From contig JAOHHF010000005.1 of the NCBI GenBank assembly GCA_028099475.1, positions 1-50,581 on the forward strand: DNA of 50,581 nucleotides, read 5' to 3'. Source of the stretch: Candidatus Pelagibacter sp. Lineage in GTDB: Bacteria; Pseudomonadota; Alphaproteobacteria; Pelagibacterales; Pelagibacteraceae. A model generated the notes under the pieces. That model saw nothing but the letters and a program-made list of their open reading frames with translations, did not search any database and was not told the DNA's origin. Below are positions 1 through 9,365 of this stretch, one piece after another. Positions within the stretch are counted from its first letter, which is position 1. Each line of letters opens with the position of its first letter. Both the position numbers and the translations under genes were made by a program.

Positions 1-2
1 AA

Positions 3-815
3 TATCTAATTGTTGATCATAAGTTAAGAAAGGAATCTACTTCTGAAGCAAAATATGTACAAAAAATTTTAAAAAAGTATTTAATAAGTCTTGAAATCTT
101 AATTTGGAACGGTCCCAAACCAAAAAAAAATATTCAATCTTTAGCTAGAGATAAAAGATATGAGTTATTAATCAAAAAAGCTAAAAAATTTAATATAAAA
201 AATATTTTACTCGGCCATCATTTAGACGACTTATTTGAAAATTTTTTTATAAGAATTCTTAGAGGGAGTGGCCTTAATGGATTAATTTCACTTGATAAAA
301 AAACAGAAAAAGATGGAGTCAATTTAGTTAGACCTTTAATAAATGTTGATAAAAAAGATTTGATTTATATTAGTAAAAATATTTTTGGATCATATGTTGA
401 AGATCCAACAAATCAAGATGACAAATATAAAAGAGTTAAAATAAGAAATTTTTTAACACAATTAAGTTCAGAAGGTCTAGATAGAAATAAGTTTTTTTTA
501 ACAATTAAAAATCTAAAAATTGCTAATGAAAATATTAAATTTTATGTGAAAAGAAATTTAAGTGAAAACTTAACTTTTTTTGAAAAAAAACAAAAAATTA
601 TTTTAAAAGAAAAGTTTTTATTTCAATCAGATGAAGTTTTGTTTAGATCATTTGTGGAATTAATTAAAATGATAGGTAAAAAATATCATCCTGTTCGAGG
701 AAAAAAAATTGATAAAATTATTCAATTAATAAATTCAAAACCTTCATTTAAGGTTACTTTAGGTGGTTGTGTGGTTAAAAAAGTTAATGGAACAATAATA
801 CTGTCAAAAGAGTAA
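3..815 (+). CDS. tilS: tRNA(Ile)-lysidine synthetase, C-terminal part (5' end outside window)
   Basis: The reading frame is open from the first bases of the window, so the gene begins upstream and only about 270 C-terminal residues are visible. The segment HHLDDLFENFFIRILRG (encoded near 220-265) matches the conserved HHxDDxxEN region of the PP-loop ATPase TilS, followed by the usual G-S-G-L-N-G-L. TilS attaches lysine to C34 of the CAU-anticodon tRNA-Ile so that it reads AUA; this is important in an AT-rich genome with many AUA codons. The N-terminal SGGxDS ATP motif is not in the window. The tilS-ftsH order is common in bacteria and supports the call. An ATG at 360 lies inside the domain and is not the true start. 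The distal part is lysine-rich and poorly conserved, as usual in this family. Confidence 0.9.
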   Translation, partial: YLIVDHKLRKESTSEAKYVQKILKKYLISLEILIWNGPKPKKNIQSLARDKRYELLIKKAKKFNIKNILLGHHLDDLFENFFIRILRGSGLNGLISLDKKTEKDGVNLVRPLINVDKKDLIYISKNIFGSYVEDPTNQDDKYKRVKIRNFLTQLSSEGLDRNKFFLTIKNLKIANENIKFYVKRNLSENLTFFEKKQKIILKEKFLFQSDEVLFRSFVELIKMIGKKYHPVRGKKIDKIIQLINSKPSFKVTLGGCVVKKVNGTIILSKE

Positions 816-880
816 ATATTTCTATTAATTAATGATATTTTGTCACTTGTTAAACTCATAATAATTCTTATTTTATACAT

Positions 881-2788
881 ATGAATTTAAAAAATCTTGC
901 AATGTGGGGCATCATCGTCTTTTTAACGATAGGTCTTTATAATATGTTCAAAAATCCACAACAAAATATTAGAGGTGGAAATCAAATTATATTTTCTGAA
1001 TTTTTAACCTCGGTAGAGAATGGCGAGGTTTTAAAAGTTGAAATCCAAGGAAATAATATCAAAGGAGTATTTTCTAATGGAAATTCATTTTCCACATACT
1101 CGCCCAATGACCCAAATTTAATTGAAAAATTATCTGATAAAGGAGTAAGTATTTCTGCAGCGCCTCTGGAAGAAAAGATGCCTTCATTGTTTGGTGTTCT
1201 TTTATCTTGGTTCCCGATGTTACTTTTGATTGCTGTTTGGATTTTCTTTATGAGACAAATGCAAGGTGGCAAAGGTGGTGCGATGGGCTTTGGGAAATCA
1301 AAAGCAAAAATGATGAATGAACTTAAGGGAAAAGTTACGTTTAATGATGTTGCGGGAGTAGAAGAGGCCAAAGAAGAAGTAGAAGAAATTGTAGAATTTT
1401 TAAAAGATCCAAAAAAATTTAGTAGATTGGGAGGCAAAATTCCAAGGGGGGCATTATTGGTTGGGCCTCCTGGAACTGGTAAAACTTTACTAGCAAGAGC
1501 AATAGCTGGAGAAGCAGATGTTCCTTTTTTTACTATTTCAGGTTCAGATTTCGTTGAAATGTTTGTTGGTGTGGGTGCTTCAAGAGTAAGAGATATGTTC
1601 GAACAAGGAAAAAAAAACTCACCATGTATAATTTTTATAGATGAAATAGATGCTGTAGGTAGAAGTAGAGGTGCTGGCTTAGGAGGTGGAAATGATGAGA
1701 GAGAGCAAACATTAAACCAATTATTAGTAGAGATGGATGGGTTTGATACAAATGAGGGAGTTATTATCATTGCAGCAACTAATAGACCAGATGTTCTTGA
1801 CCCTGCGTTATTGCGACCAGGCAGATTTGATAGACAAGTAGTAGTTTCTAATCCAGATATAATAGGACGTGAAAAAATTCTAAAAGTACATGTTAAAAAA
1901 ATAAAAATGGCTCCAGATGTAAACTTAAGAACTATAGCTAGAGGTACCCCTGGTTTTTCAGGTGCTGATTTAGCAAACCTAGTTAATGAAGCAGCTTTAT
2001 TAGCTGCTAGAAAAAATAAAAGAATTGTAACTTTAATTGAGTTTGAAGAAGCAAAAGATAAAGTGATGATGGGTGCCGAAAGAAGATCAATGGTAATGAC
2101 TGAAGATGAGAAGAAATTAACAGCATATCATGAGGGAGGACACGCTTTAGTGTCTTTTAATATGCCTAGTTATGATCCAATTCATAAAGCAACAATAATT
2201 CCAAGAGGTAGGGCTCTTGGGATGGTTATGAACTTACCTGAAAGAGACAAGCATGGATATTCAATAAAATATCTTAAAGCTAGAATGGCTGTATGTTTTG
2301 GTGGAAGAGTTGCAGAAGAAATAATTTTTGGAAAAGATAATATATCTACAGGTGCTGGTGGTGGAAGTGGATCAGATATTAATCAAGCAACACAACTTGC
2401 TAGAGCAATGGTTACCAAATATGGGATGAGTGAGGAAATGGGTCCTATTGAATATGGAGAAAACCAAGAAGAAGTATTTTTAGGTAGATCAGTTACTCAA
2501 ACACAATCAGTTTCAGAGGAAGTTGCACAAAAAATAGATAAAGAAATTAGAAAATTAGTCGATGAAGGATATAATCAAGCTACAAAGATATTAACAGAAA
2601 AAATTGATGATCTTCATAAAATTGCTAAAGCACTTATAACTTATGAGACTTTAACAGGTGAAGAAATTGAAAATATAATAAATAAAAATTTATATCCAAA
2701 AGACAAAGTGGCTGATAAACCAGAGGAAAAAGACGATCAAAGTTCAGCATTAGGTGCGATGGGCTTGAAACCAAAAATAGTTCATTAG
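881..2788 (+). CDS. ftsH: ATP-dependent zinc metalloprotease FtsH
   Basis: A 635-residue protein with the complete FtsH layout. Two membrane segments lie near residues 5-22 and 104-124, bracketing a small periplasmic domain. The AAA+ module has Walker A GPPGTGKT (195-202), Walker B IIFIDEID and the second region of homology ending in RPGRFDRQ. The zinc protease motif HEGGH is at about 417-421. FtsH is a membrane-anchored hexamer that extracts and degrades membrane proteins and short-lived regulators, classically sigma-32 and LpxC in E. coli. Its modulators HflK and HflC and the likely substrate RpoH are also encoded in this window. It follows tilS after 65 bases and precedes folP by 8. The C-terminal tail after about 600 is charged and probably flexible. 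Length is normal. Confidence 0.98.
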   Translation: MNLKNLAMWGIIVFLTIGLYNMFKNPQQNIRGGNQIIFSEFLTSVENGEVLKVEIQGNNIKGVFSNGNSFSTYSPNDPNLIEKLSDKGVSISAAPLEEKMPSLFGVLLSWFPMLLLIAVWIFFMRQMQGGKGGAMGFGKSKAKMMNELKGKVTFNDVAGVEEAKEEVEEIVEFLKDPKKFSRLGGKIPRGALLVGPPGTGKTLLARAIAGEADVPFFTISGSDFVEMFVGVGASRVRDMFEQGKKNSPCIIFIDEIDAVGRSRGAGLGGGNDEREQTLNQLLVEMDGFDTNEGVIIIAATNRPDVLDPALLRPGRFDRQVVVSNPDIIGREKILKVHVKKIKMAPDVNLRTIARGTPGFSGADLANLVNEAALLAARKNKRIVTLIEFEEAKDKVMMGAERRSMVMTEDEKKLTAYHEGGHALVSFNMPSYDPIHKATIIPRGRALGMVMNLPERDKHGYSIKYLKARMAVCFGGRVAEEIIFGKDNISTGAGGGSGSDINQATQLARAMVTKYGMSEEMGPIEYGENQEEVFLGRSVTQTQSVSEEVAQKIDKEIRKLVDEGYNQATKILTEKIDDLHKIAKALITYETLTGEEIENIINKNLYPKDKVADKPEEKDDQSSALGAMGLKPKIVH

Positions 2789-2796
2789 TAAATACA

Positions 2797-3849
2797 ATGA
2801 TTAGATATTACACTAGAGTGTGTAATTTCTACTATGGAAAAGAGTCTGAGTTATTAGTTGATAAAAAAAAAGCAATTCCTCTAAATGGAAATAAAAAGTT
2901 ATCATTTGACCATGTAGAAATAATATCAAGAATTTCAAAGAAAATATTACATATTAAAAAAATAAAAAGTTTAGAAAAATCATTAAAAAAAAAAATCATA
3001 TCAGATTTAAAAAAAATTAGACAGAAGCAAAAAAATTTTGCAAATTTAAATTTTTTAAAGATACCAAATATAATGGGTGTATTAAATCTTACCCCCGATA
3101 GCTTCTCTGACGGAGGAAAATTTAATAAAAAAAATAAAGGATTAAAGCATGCACTTGAAATGTTTAACTCAGGCGCAAATATAATTGATGTAGGAGGGGA
3201 GTCGACTAGACCTGGGTCAAAAGCTATAAATGATAAATTAGAGTGGAAAAGAATAGAAAAATTTATTAAATCCACAAAAAACAATATTCCAATTTCCTTA
3301 GATACAAGAAAATCTGAAATTATGAAAAAAGGAATTAAGTTTGGTGTTAAAATAATTAATGATGTCTCTGGACTGAATTATGACTCAGAAACTATTAGTG
3401 TTCTTAAAAAATACAAAGTTCCTTTTGTTATCCAACATTCACAAGGAACACCTGAAAATATGCAAAATAAACCATTCTACAAAAATGAGCTTTTAGAAAT
3501 TTATGATTTTTTTGAACAGAAGATAAATTTTTTGAAATCAATTGGCATTAGACATAATAATATTCTTATTGATCCTGGAATTGGTTTTGGAAAAAATTTG
3601 AAACATAATATGAATTTAATTAGGAATATCTCTATTTTTCATTCACTTGGTCTTCCTATACTTGTAGGTAATTCAAAAAAAAGATTTATAAAAGATATTT
3701 CTGGAAAAAATGATACAAAAAATAGAATTGGCGGAACAGTTGCTTCATCTATTTATCTTATGATGCAAGGTGTACAAATTTTAAGAGTTCATGATGTTAA
3801 TGAATTGATTCAAGGAGTAAAAGTCTTTAAAGAACTAATAAATCAATAA
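2797..3849 (+). CDS. folP: dihydropteroate synthase
   Basis: The 350-residue product contains the dihydropteroate synthase signatures NIMGVLNLTPDSFSDGG (about 91-107) and IIDVGGESTRPGS, followed by a TIM-barrel with the conserved NDVSG and DPGIGFGK segments. The enzyme joins p-aminobenzoate to 6-hydroxymethyl-dihydropterin diphosphate in folate synthesis. The first 85-90 residues are a lysine-rich extension not found in the roughly 280-residue enterobacterial enzyme; no domain is recognised there. Because the reading frame begins 8 bases after the ftsH stop and the extension has a codon use like its surroundings, I keep the upstream ATG. The stop codon overlaps the glmM start by one base (TAATG). 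The ftsH-folP-glmM order is a widespread bacterial arrangement, which strengthens the identification. Confidence 0.95.
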   Translation: MIRYYTRVCNFYYGKESELLVDKKKAIPLNGNKKLSFDHVEIISRISKKILHIKKIKSLEKSLKKKIISDLKKIRQKQKNFANLNFLKIPNIMGVLNLTPDSFSDGGKFNKKNKGLKHALEMFNSGANIIDVGGESTRPGSKAINDKLEWKRIEKFIKSTKNNIPISLDTRKSEIMKKGIKFGVKIINDVSGLNYDSETISVLKKYKVPFVIQHSQGTPENMQNKPFYKNELLEIYDFFEQKINFLKSIGIRHNNILIDPGIGFGKNLKHNMNLIRNISIFHSLGLPILVGNSKKRFIKDISGKNDTKNRIGGTVASSIYLMMQGVQILRVHDVNELIQGVKVFKELINQ

Positions 3850-5180
3850 TGGCAAAAAAATATTTTGGAACAGACGGAATAAGAGGAGCTATTAATAGTA
3901 AAAATATTAATGGTGATATGTTTTTCAAATTTGGTTTAGCATCAGGAACATATTTCAAATCACAAAAAAAAAGAAAACAAACTGCAATTATTGCTAAAGA
4001 TACTAGATTGTCTGGTTACTCTTTGGAACCAGCATTAGTTTCAGGGCTTACATCTGCTGGAATGCATGTTTATACACTTGGACCTTTACCTACAAATGGT
4101 TTGGCTATGTTAACAAAAGCAATGAAAGCTAACATGGGTATCATGATTACAGCCTCTCATAATCCGTATCATGATAATGGTCTAAAATTGTTTGGTCCAG
4201 ATGGAATGAAATTGTCTGATAAAATTGAAAAAAAAATAGAAAATTTAATTGATAAAAAAATTGAAAAACATTTATCAAGTCCAGATAAGTTAGGTAGAGT
4301 AAAAAGATTAGAAAGCGGAACAAAAGAATATATAAAAATCTTAAAAAAAAATTTTCCAAAAGAATTTAACTTACGAGGGTTACGTATTGTAATTGATTGT
4401 GCAAATGGTGCGGGATACAAGGCGGGACCTGAATTACTAAGATCATTAGGAGCAAAAGTAATAGCAATTGGAGTTAATCCAAATGGTATAAATATTAATC
4501 ACAACTGTGGCTCGACTTATCCTAACAAGATAAGACTTGCTGTAAAAAAATATAAAGCGCACTTAGGTATTTCTCTGGATGGAGATGCAGATCGAATTAT
4601 TATGAGTGACGAATTAGGAAATATAATTGATGGAGATCAAATAATTGCAGCCATATCAAAGAGATGGAAAGTTAAAAAAATGCTTAAGGGAGGGGTTGTT
4701 GGTACTTTAATGTCTAACTATGGTATAGAGAAATTTTTTAAATCTGAAAAGATAAAATTTTTAAGAGCAAATGTTGGAGATAGATATGTGAAAGAAAAAA
4801 TGCAAAAAAATAATTTCAATTTAGGGGGTGAGCAATCTGGACATATCATTTTAGGGAAGTTTGCTACAACTGGAGACGGATTGTTAGTTGCCCTAGAGGT
4901 TTTATTTGCAATTAGAAAAGGAAAAAAAGCCAGTTATTTTTTCAATAAATTTAAAAAGACTCCTCAAGTTTTAGAAAACATTGAAGTAAAAAATAAATCA
5001 ATAATTAAAGACTCAGGAGTTAAAAAATCTATAAAACTTGCTAAAAATTTAATGAAAGATCAAGGAAGAATATTGGTAAGGGAGTCCGGCACAGAATCTA
5101 AAATAAGAATAATGGGTGAAAGTGAGAATAAAAAACTTTTAATTAAGTGTATGAATATAATTTCAAAAAAAATAAAGTGA
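3849..5180 (+). CDS. glmM: phosphoglucosamine mutase
   Basis: A 443-residue member of the alpha-D-phosphohexomutase family, of normal GlmM length. It starts KKYFGTDGIRG, has the phosphoserine loop TASHNPYHDNG with the catalytic Ser at about position 103, the metal-binding DGDADR at 244-249, the sugar-binding GGEQSGH, and the C-terminal phosphate-binding RESGTESKIRIM. It interconverts glucosamine-6-phosphate and glucosamine-1-phosphate, supplying UDP-GlcNAc for peptidoglycan and any lipopolysaccharide. It overlaps folP by one base and thiD by four (GTGA), so it is almost certainly cotranscribed with both. Confusion with phosphomannomutase is unlikely given the FGTDGIRG start and the folP neighbour. 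Confidence 0.97.
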   Translation: MAKKYFGTDGIRGAINSKNINGDMFFKFGLASGTYFKSQKKRKQTAIIAKDTRLSGYSLEPALVSGLTSAGMHVYTLGPLPTNGLAMLTKAMKANMGIMITASHNPYHDNGLKLFGPDGMKLSDKIEKKIENLIDKKIEKHLSSPDKLGRVKRLESGTKEYIKILKKNFPKEFNLRGLRIVIDCANGAGYKAGPELLRSLGAKVIAIGVNPNGININHNCGSTYPNKIRLAVKKYKAHLGISLDGDADRIIMSDELGNIIDGDQIIAAISKRWKVKKMLKGGVVGTLMSNYGIEKFFKSEKIKFLRANVGDRYVKEKMQKNNFNLGGEQSGHIILGKFATTGDGLLVALEVLFAIRKGKKASYFFNKFKKTPQVLENIEVKNKSIIKDSGVKKSIKLAKNLMKDQGRILVRESGTESKIRIMGESENKKLLIKCMNIISKKIK

Positions 5181-5989
5181 AACCTAAATCTATAGTTTTA
5201 ATTATTGCAGGATCAGATTCATCAGGTGGAGCAGGCATCCAGGCTGACATTAAAACTGTTACAGCGTTAGGCTCATATGCTATGACAGCGATAACTGCCA
5301 TCACTGCTCAAAATACAACTGGTGTTAAATCCATAGTACCAATTCCAACAAAAGAAATTTTTAATCAGATTACATTTACTATTAAGGACATTAAGCCAGA
5401 TGCAATTAAAATTGGAATGCTTCATTCAAACAAAGCGATAGAGTCAGTAATTCGATCTTTAAAAATTGCCAATATTAAAAACATAGTTCTGGATCCTGTT
5501 ATGGTTGCAAAAGGTGGAACTAAGTTAATAGATGATAAAGCTATTAAGATGCTTAAAGATAGATTAATAAAAAGAGTAATGTTAATTACCCCAAATATTC
5601 CAGAAGCAGAAATATTAACAAATACATTTATTAGAAGTAAAGAAGATATGATTTTTGCTGCACATAAATTAATAGAGATGGGGGCAAGCAATGTATTAAT
5701 TAAAGGAGGTCACTTAACATCAAAAATAGTCCAAGATATATTTGTTTCAAAATCGGACATTAAAATTTTTAATAATAAGAGATATAAAACAAAAAATACA
5801 CACGGAACTGGATGTACATTATCAAGTGCAATAACTACATTTTTATCATGTGGAAAACCTATAAAGAAATCTTGTGAGCTTGGAATTAACTATGTAAATT
5901 CTGGTATAAGAACTAATCCCAAATATGGTAAAGGTCATGGTCCAATTAATCATCTTAATTCAATTAATTTAGAAAGAAAATTTAGATAA
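5177..5989 (+). CDS. thiD: hydroxymethylpyrimidine (phosphate) kinase
   Basis: A ribokinase-fold protein with the ThiD signature [17 protein letters not shown] near the N terminus, followed by the conserved PDAIKIGM and the C-terminal anion-hole region [13 protein letters not shown] with its catalytic aspartate replaced in the usual ThiD way by a Cys-containing GTGC. ThiD phosphorylates HMP and HMP-P for thiamin synthesis or salvage. I chose the GTG at 5177, which overlaps the glmM stop as GTGA and gives 270 residues beginning MKPKSIVL; an in-frame ATG at 5147 would add ten residues lying wholly inside glmM. SAR11 bacteria are known for an incomplete thiamin pathway that depends on external pyrimidine precursors, where ThiD would be needed; that link is inference. 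The stop overlaps purA by one base. Confidence 0.92.
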   Translation: MKPKSIVLIIAGSDSSGGAGIQADIKTVTALGSYAMTAITAITAQNTTGVKSIVPIPTKEIFNQITFTIKDIKPDAIKIGMLHSNKAIESVIRSLKIANIKNIVLDPVMVAKGGTKLIDDKAIKMLKDRLIKRVMLITPNIPEAEILTNTFIRSKEDMIFAAHKLIEMGASNVLIKGGHLTSKIVQDIFVSKSDIKIFNNKRYKTKNTHGTGCTLSSAITTFLSCGKPIKKSCELGINYVNSGIRTNPKYGKGHGPINHLNSINLERKFR

Positions 5990-7281
5990 TGAAAAATATA
6001 GTTGTAGTTGGTTCTCAATGGGGAGATGAGGGAAAAGGAAAGATTGTTGACTGGTTATCCGAACAAGCAGATGTGGTAATTAGATTTCAAGGAGGACACA
6101 ATGCGGGGCATACTTTAGTAATTGATGGAGTAACATATAAATTAAGATTGCTACCATCAGGAATTGTAAGAAAAAATAAAATTTCAATTATTGGGAATGG
6201 AGTAGTTGTTGATCCTTGGGCATTACTTGAGGAAATTGATGAAATAAAATCAAAAGGTGTAGATGTAAATATAGATAATTTTATTATCTCTGAAGCTGCT
6301 AACTTAATCTTACCATTTCACAGAGAAATGGATGAAATTAGAGAAGATGCTGCTGGTAAAAGTAAAATTGGGACAACAAGAAGAGGAATTGGTCCGGCAT
6401 ACGAGGATAAAGTTGGTAGAAGATCAATTAGAGTAATGGATTTAAGGTCAGAAAAGAATTTAGATCAAAGATTAGAGTCGGTATTAGTTCATCATAATGC
6501 GATTAGAAAAGGTTTAGGAAAAAATATCTTTGAAAAAGAACAATTAAAATCAGATTTATTAAAAATAGCACCTCAAATATTAAAGTTTTCTCAACCAGTT
6601 TGGCTTAAAATTGATGAATTTAAAAAACAAAAAAAGAAAATTTTATTTGAAGGAGCTCAGGGAATTTTATTAGATGTTGATCATGGCACATATCCTTATG
6701 TAACATCTTCTAATACTGTTGCATCAAGTGCTGCAACAGGTACAGGATGTGGTCCAAATTCAATTAATTATGTTTTAGGAATTACCAAAGCATATACTAC
6801 CAGAGTTGGTGAGGGCCCTTTTCCAACAGAATTAACAGATGATATTGGTGAATTACTAGGCACTCGAGGAAAAGAATTTGGAACAGTGACAAGTAGAAAA
6901 AGAAGATGTGGTTGGTTTGATGGAGTACTAGTAAGACAAACTATAAAAATTTCAGGTATAGATGGGATTGCACTAACCAAACTTGATGTTCTTGATGAAT
7001 TAGATGAAATTAAAATGTGTGTTGAGTATGAACTTGATGGAAAAAAAATAGATTATTTACCTGCTGCTGTTGAAGACCAATTAAAAATAAAACCAATTTA
7101 TAAAACTTTTCAAGGATGGAAAACATCAACTAATGGTATAAAAAATATGGATGCGTTACCTGATAATGCAAAAAAATATATCTTTGCAGTAGAAGATTTT
7201 ATAGGTGCAAAAGTATCTAGTGTATCAACTAGTCCTGAAAGAGATGATACTATTTTAGTTGAAAATCCTTTTGATATTTAG
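5989..7281 (+). CDS. purA: adenylosuccinate synthetase
   Basis: A 430-residue protein with all PurA landmarks: [11 protein letters not shown] at 8-18 (IMP/GTP-binding loop), [10 protein letters not shown] near 34-43, the [14 protein letters not shown] segment, ARG/threonine-rich [10 protein letters not shown], and [11 protein letters not shown]. It uses GTP to join aspartate to IMP, the first committed step to AMP. It begins one base inside the thiD stop (TAATG). Its 3' end overlaps the convergent rpoH gene by four bases, so the two messages are antisense to each other at their stops and no separate terminator fits between them. In E. coli purA lies close to hflK-hflC-yjeT; here those genes are 17 kb away, so that synteny has been broken. 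Confidence 0.98.
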   Translation: MKNIVVVGSQWGDEGKGKIVDWLSEQADVVIRFQGGHNAGHTLVIDGVTYKLRLLPSGIVRKNKISIIGNGVVVDPWALLEEIDEIKSKGVDVNIDNFIISEAANLILPFHREMDEIREDAAGKSKIGTTRRGIGPAYEDKVGRRSIRVMDLRSEKNLDQRLESVLVHHNAIRKGLGKNIFEKEQLKSDLLKIAPQILKFSQPVWLKIDEFKKQKKKILFEGAQGILLDVDHGTYPYVTSSNTVASSAATGTGCGPNSINYVLGITKAYTTRVGEGPFPTELTDDIGELLGTRGKEFGTVTSRKRRCGWFDGVLVRQTIKISGIDGIALTKLDVLDELDEIKMCVEYELDGKKIDYLPAAVEDQLKIKPIYKTFQGWKTSTNGIKNMDALPDNAKKYIFAVEDFIGAKVSSVSTSPERDDTILVENPFDI

Positions 7282-8171
7282 TTTATAGGTAATAAATTTT
7301 TAGATTTAGCCATTAGTAACATTTGTTTTTGTAATTTTTCAAATGCTTTATTTTCAATCTGTCTAACTCTTTCTCTGCTGATTTTATGTTTTTTGCTCAA
7401 ATCTTCTAAAGTTGTAGGGTTATCATTTAGTCTTCTTGAGTATAAAATTTCTTTTTCCCTATCATTTAAAACTTTAATTGAGTCTTTTAACAAATCTTTT
7501 CTTTGCTCCATTTCTTCATGATGAGCAAATTTTAAATCATGATCTAACTCTTTATCTACTAACCAATCCTGCCATTCATCCCCATCTTCACCAACTTGAG
7601 CATTTAATGAAAACTCTTTACCAGAGAGCCTTCTATTCATAGAAACTACTTCATCCTTGCTAACGTCTAGTTTGTTAGCTATTTCACTCACATGCTCATC
7701 TCTCATATCACCTTCGCTTTGAGGTGCAATTTGATTTTTTATTTTTTTTAAATTGAAAAATAATTTTTTTTGAGCAGTGGTCGTACCAATTTTAACTAGG
7801 CTCCATGATCTTAATATATATTCTTGGATAGATGCTTTGATCCACCACATAGCATATGTTGCTAATCTAAAACCTTTTTCAGGTTCAAATTTTTTAACTG
7901 CTTGCATTAGCCCAACATTACCCTCAGAAATCATTTCATTTACTGGTAGACCATAGCCTTTGTAGCCCATTGCGATTTTAGCTACTAACCTCAAATGGCT
8001 TGTTACTAATTTTTCAGCTGCTTTTATATTGCCTGTAGTTTTCCAATTTTTTGCTAACATGTATTCTTCTTCAGCAGCTAGCATTGGAAATTTTTTTATT
8101 TGTTCTAAATATGCTGACAACCCCCCTTCATTTGATAGAGCTGGCACATTGCTGTTAAAAGTTGCATTCAT
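7278..8171 (-). CDS. rpoH: RNA polymerase sigma factor RpoH (sigma-32, heat shock)
   Basis: A 297-residue group-3 sigma factor. Region 2 is seen in [20 protein letters not shown], then [13 protein letters not shown] and [18 protein letters not shown]. The RpoH-box hallmark [10 protein letters not shown] follows near residue 133, and region 4 ends with the helix-turn-helix [15 protein letters not shown]. The RpoH box separates it from the housekeeping sigma-70, which is also much longer. RpoH directs transcription of chaperone and protease genes and is degraded by FtsH in E. coli; FtsH and HflKC are encoded nearby. It is preceded on the same strand by the rluD-type gene with 41 bases between them, enough for its own promoter. 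No Shine-Dalgarno sequence is obvious before the ATG. Confidence 0.95.
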   Translation of the reverse strand: MNATFNSNVPALSNEGGLSAYLEQIKKFPMLAAEEEYMLAKNWKTTGNIKAAEKLVTSHLRLVAKIAMGYKGYGLPVNEMISEGNVGLMQAVKKFEPEKGFRLATYAMWWIKASIQEYILRSWSLVKIGTTTAQKKLFFNLKKIKNQIAPQSEGDMRDEHVSEIANKLDVSKDEVVSMNRRLSGKEFSLNAQVGEDGDEWQDWLVDKELDHDLKFAHHEEMEQRKDLLKDSIKVLNDREKEILYSRRLNDNPTTLEDLSKKHKISRERVRQIENKAFEKLQKQMLLMAKSKNLLPIN

Positions 8172-8180
8172 AGCTGTATT

Positions 8181-8208
8181 TATTTAGTTAACTATACTAA
8201 ATTTTCAA
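8181..8208 (-). promoter_or_regulatory. possible promoter for rpoH
   Basis: Reading the minus strand there is TTGAAA (8208-8203), 16 bases, then TAAATA (8186-8181). These match the housekeeping -35 and -10 at four to five of six positions. A start site about seven bases downstream would fall only a few bases before the rpoH ATG, giving an almost leaderless message, which is one reason for doubt. In such AT-rich DNA chance matches are common. Confidence 0.3.
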
Positions 8209-8212
8209 TGAT

Positions 8213-9193
8213 TTATTCGCTAGTATTTCTAAGCATATTTAATAAATTATTTAGCTCTTGTGGCAAAATTGAGGAAAAAATCATTTCCTCATTAGTTTTT
8301 GGGTGACTAAATCCTAGAGTTTTGGCATGTAAAAATTGTCTATTTAAATCAGAAATAGAACTTTCTAATTTTATATCAATATTTTTTAGTTTCTTATATT
8401 TTTTTTTATATTTATCATCACCAACAATACTGTTTCCCATATGAGTCATGTGCACTCGAATTTGATGAGTTCTTCCAGTTTCCAATTTACACTCAACTAA
8501 ACTTAATGTTGGTGTTTTATCATTTTCAAAAATTTCCATAGTTGTATAATTGGTAATTGCGTGCTTACCTTTAGATCTGCTAACTTCCATTAATTGTCTG
8601 TTTTTTGAGCTACGAGTTATTAAAGTATCAATTCTGCCAGAGGAAGGTCTTAATTTGCCCCATATTAATAATTGATAAACTCTTGTTATTGTATGATTAC
8701 TAAATTGTTTTGATAAGTTTTCATGAGTTTCATTATTTTTTGCAATAACTACTAAACCTGATGTATTTTTATCAATTCTATGTATTATACCCGGTCTAAG
8801 TTCATCTCCGATAGTAGAAAGAGAATTTTTATCATAATGCATTAATGCATTTACAATTGTTTTATCATAATTTCCTGCACCTGGGTGCATAATTATTCCG
8901 GCTGGTTTGTTGATCACTAACAAATCTTCATCTTCATGAATTATTTCTAGTTTAAAGTCATAAGGCTTTAAAGAGGCTTCCTGAGGCTCAGGAATACTAA
9001 GGCTTAATTTATCACCTGCTAAAACTTTTTTTGAAGGATTTTTAATGATTTCATCATTTAACTTGAGTTTCTCTTTAAGGATTAAATTTTTGATTCTAGT
9101 TCTGCTAATCAATTCTTCTTTTTTTTTGATTAATACATCAACTCTTAGATTATTTTCATTTTCTTCAACTATAAAATTAATGTTTTTTTTCAT
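8213..9193 (-). CDS. rluD: RluD-family 23S rRNA pseudouridine synthase
   Basis: A 326-residue protein with an N-terminal S4 RNA-binding domain (about residues 10-75, with NLRVDVLIKKK and SRTRIKNLI) and a RluA/RluD catalytic domain. The catalytic aspartate lies in IIHRIDKNTSGLVVIAKN at about residue 141, and the conserved LxTGRTHQIRVHM is near 235. These enzymes isomerise uridines in 23S rRNA; the S4 domain and length fit RluD (helix 69) better than RluA, which lacks S4. RluC has a similar layout, so the exact target is not settled by sequence alone. It is upstream of rpoH on the same strand and its start is 23 bases from the divergent tRNA-Arg gene. Confidence 0.88.
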   Translation of the reverse strand: MKKNINFIVEENENNLRVDVLIKKKEELISRTRIKNLILKEKLKLNDEIIKNPSKKVLAGDKLSLSIPEPQEASLKPYDFKLEIIHEDEDLLVINKPAGIIMHPGAGNYDKTIVNALMHYDKNSLSTIGDELRPGIIHRIDKNTSGLVVIAKNNETHENLSKQFSNHTITRVYQLLIWGKLRPSSGRIDTLITRSSKNRQLMEVSRSKGKHAITNYTTMEIFENDKTPTLSLVECKLETGRTHQIRVHMTHMGNSIVGDDKYKKKYKKLKNIDIKLESSISDLNRQFLHAKTLGFSHPKTNEEMIFSSILPQELNNLLNMLRNTSE

Positions 9194-9216
9194 AAAATGT
9201 AATATTAATACTATAT

Positions 9217-9293
9217 GCGCTTGTAGCTCAACTGGATAGAGCGCCTGACTTCGGATCAGGAGGTTCTGGGTTCGACTCCTAGCAGGCGCGCCA
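9217..9293 (+). tRNA. tRNA-Arg (anticodon UCG)
   Basis: A complete 77-base cloverleaf including an encoded CCA. The acceptor arm GCGCTTG (9217-9223) pairs with CAGGCGC (9283-9289) through seven pairs including one G-U. The D stem is GCTC/GAGC. The anticodon stem CCTGA/TCAGG encloses the loop CTTCGGA, giving anticodon TCG, which reads CGA and, by wobble, other CGN codons. The T stem CTGGG/CCTAG holds the loop TTCGACT. Discriminator is G at 9290. It lies on the plus strand between two minus-strand genes, so it is transcribed on its own. Confidence 0.97.
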
Positions 9294-9311
9294 ATTTATT
9301 TGCTGAAATTG

Positions 9312-9353
9312 ATTAAAGTACCTTTCTGTCTTTGATAAATTGATTACTTTAAT
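9312..9353. repeat. inverted repeat downstream of tRNA-Arg
   Basis: ATTAAAGTA (9312-9320) is followed 24 bases later by its exact complement TACTTTAAT (9345-9353). The pair sits in the 72-base gap between the tRNA and the end of the Sua5-type gene, where transcripts from both strands must end. The arms are AT-only apart from one G/C and there is no long U run, so this would be a weak terminator; it may instead be chance. Confidence 0.3.
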
Positions 9354-9365
9354 TGATTTTATCAT

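Noticed and set aside
982..1770. A 262-residue open frame antisense to ftsH
   Set aside because: It mirrors the strongly conserved ftsH coding sequence, its protein is serine/proline-rich without any known domain, and it has no separate regulatory context; a by-product of ftsH codon use.
5147..5176. Earlier ATG for thiD
   Set aside because: It would add ten residues wholly inside glmM; the GTG at 5177 gives the usual GTGA coupling and a normal ThiD start.
9312..9353. Inverted repeat as a firm tRNA terminator
   Set aside because: The arms are nearly pure A/T with a 24-base loop and no U run directly behind; listed only as a low-confidence repeat.
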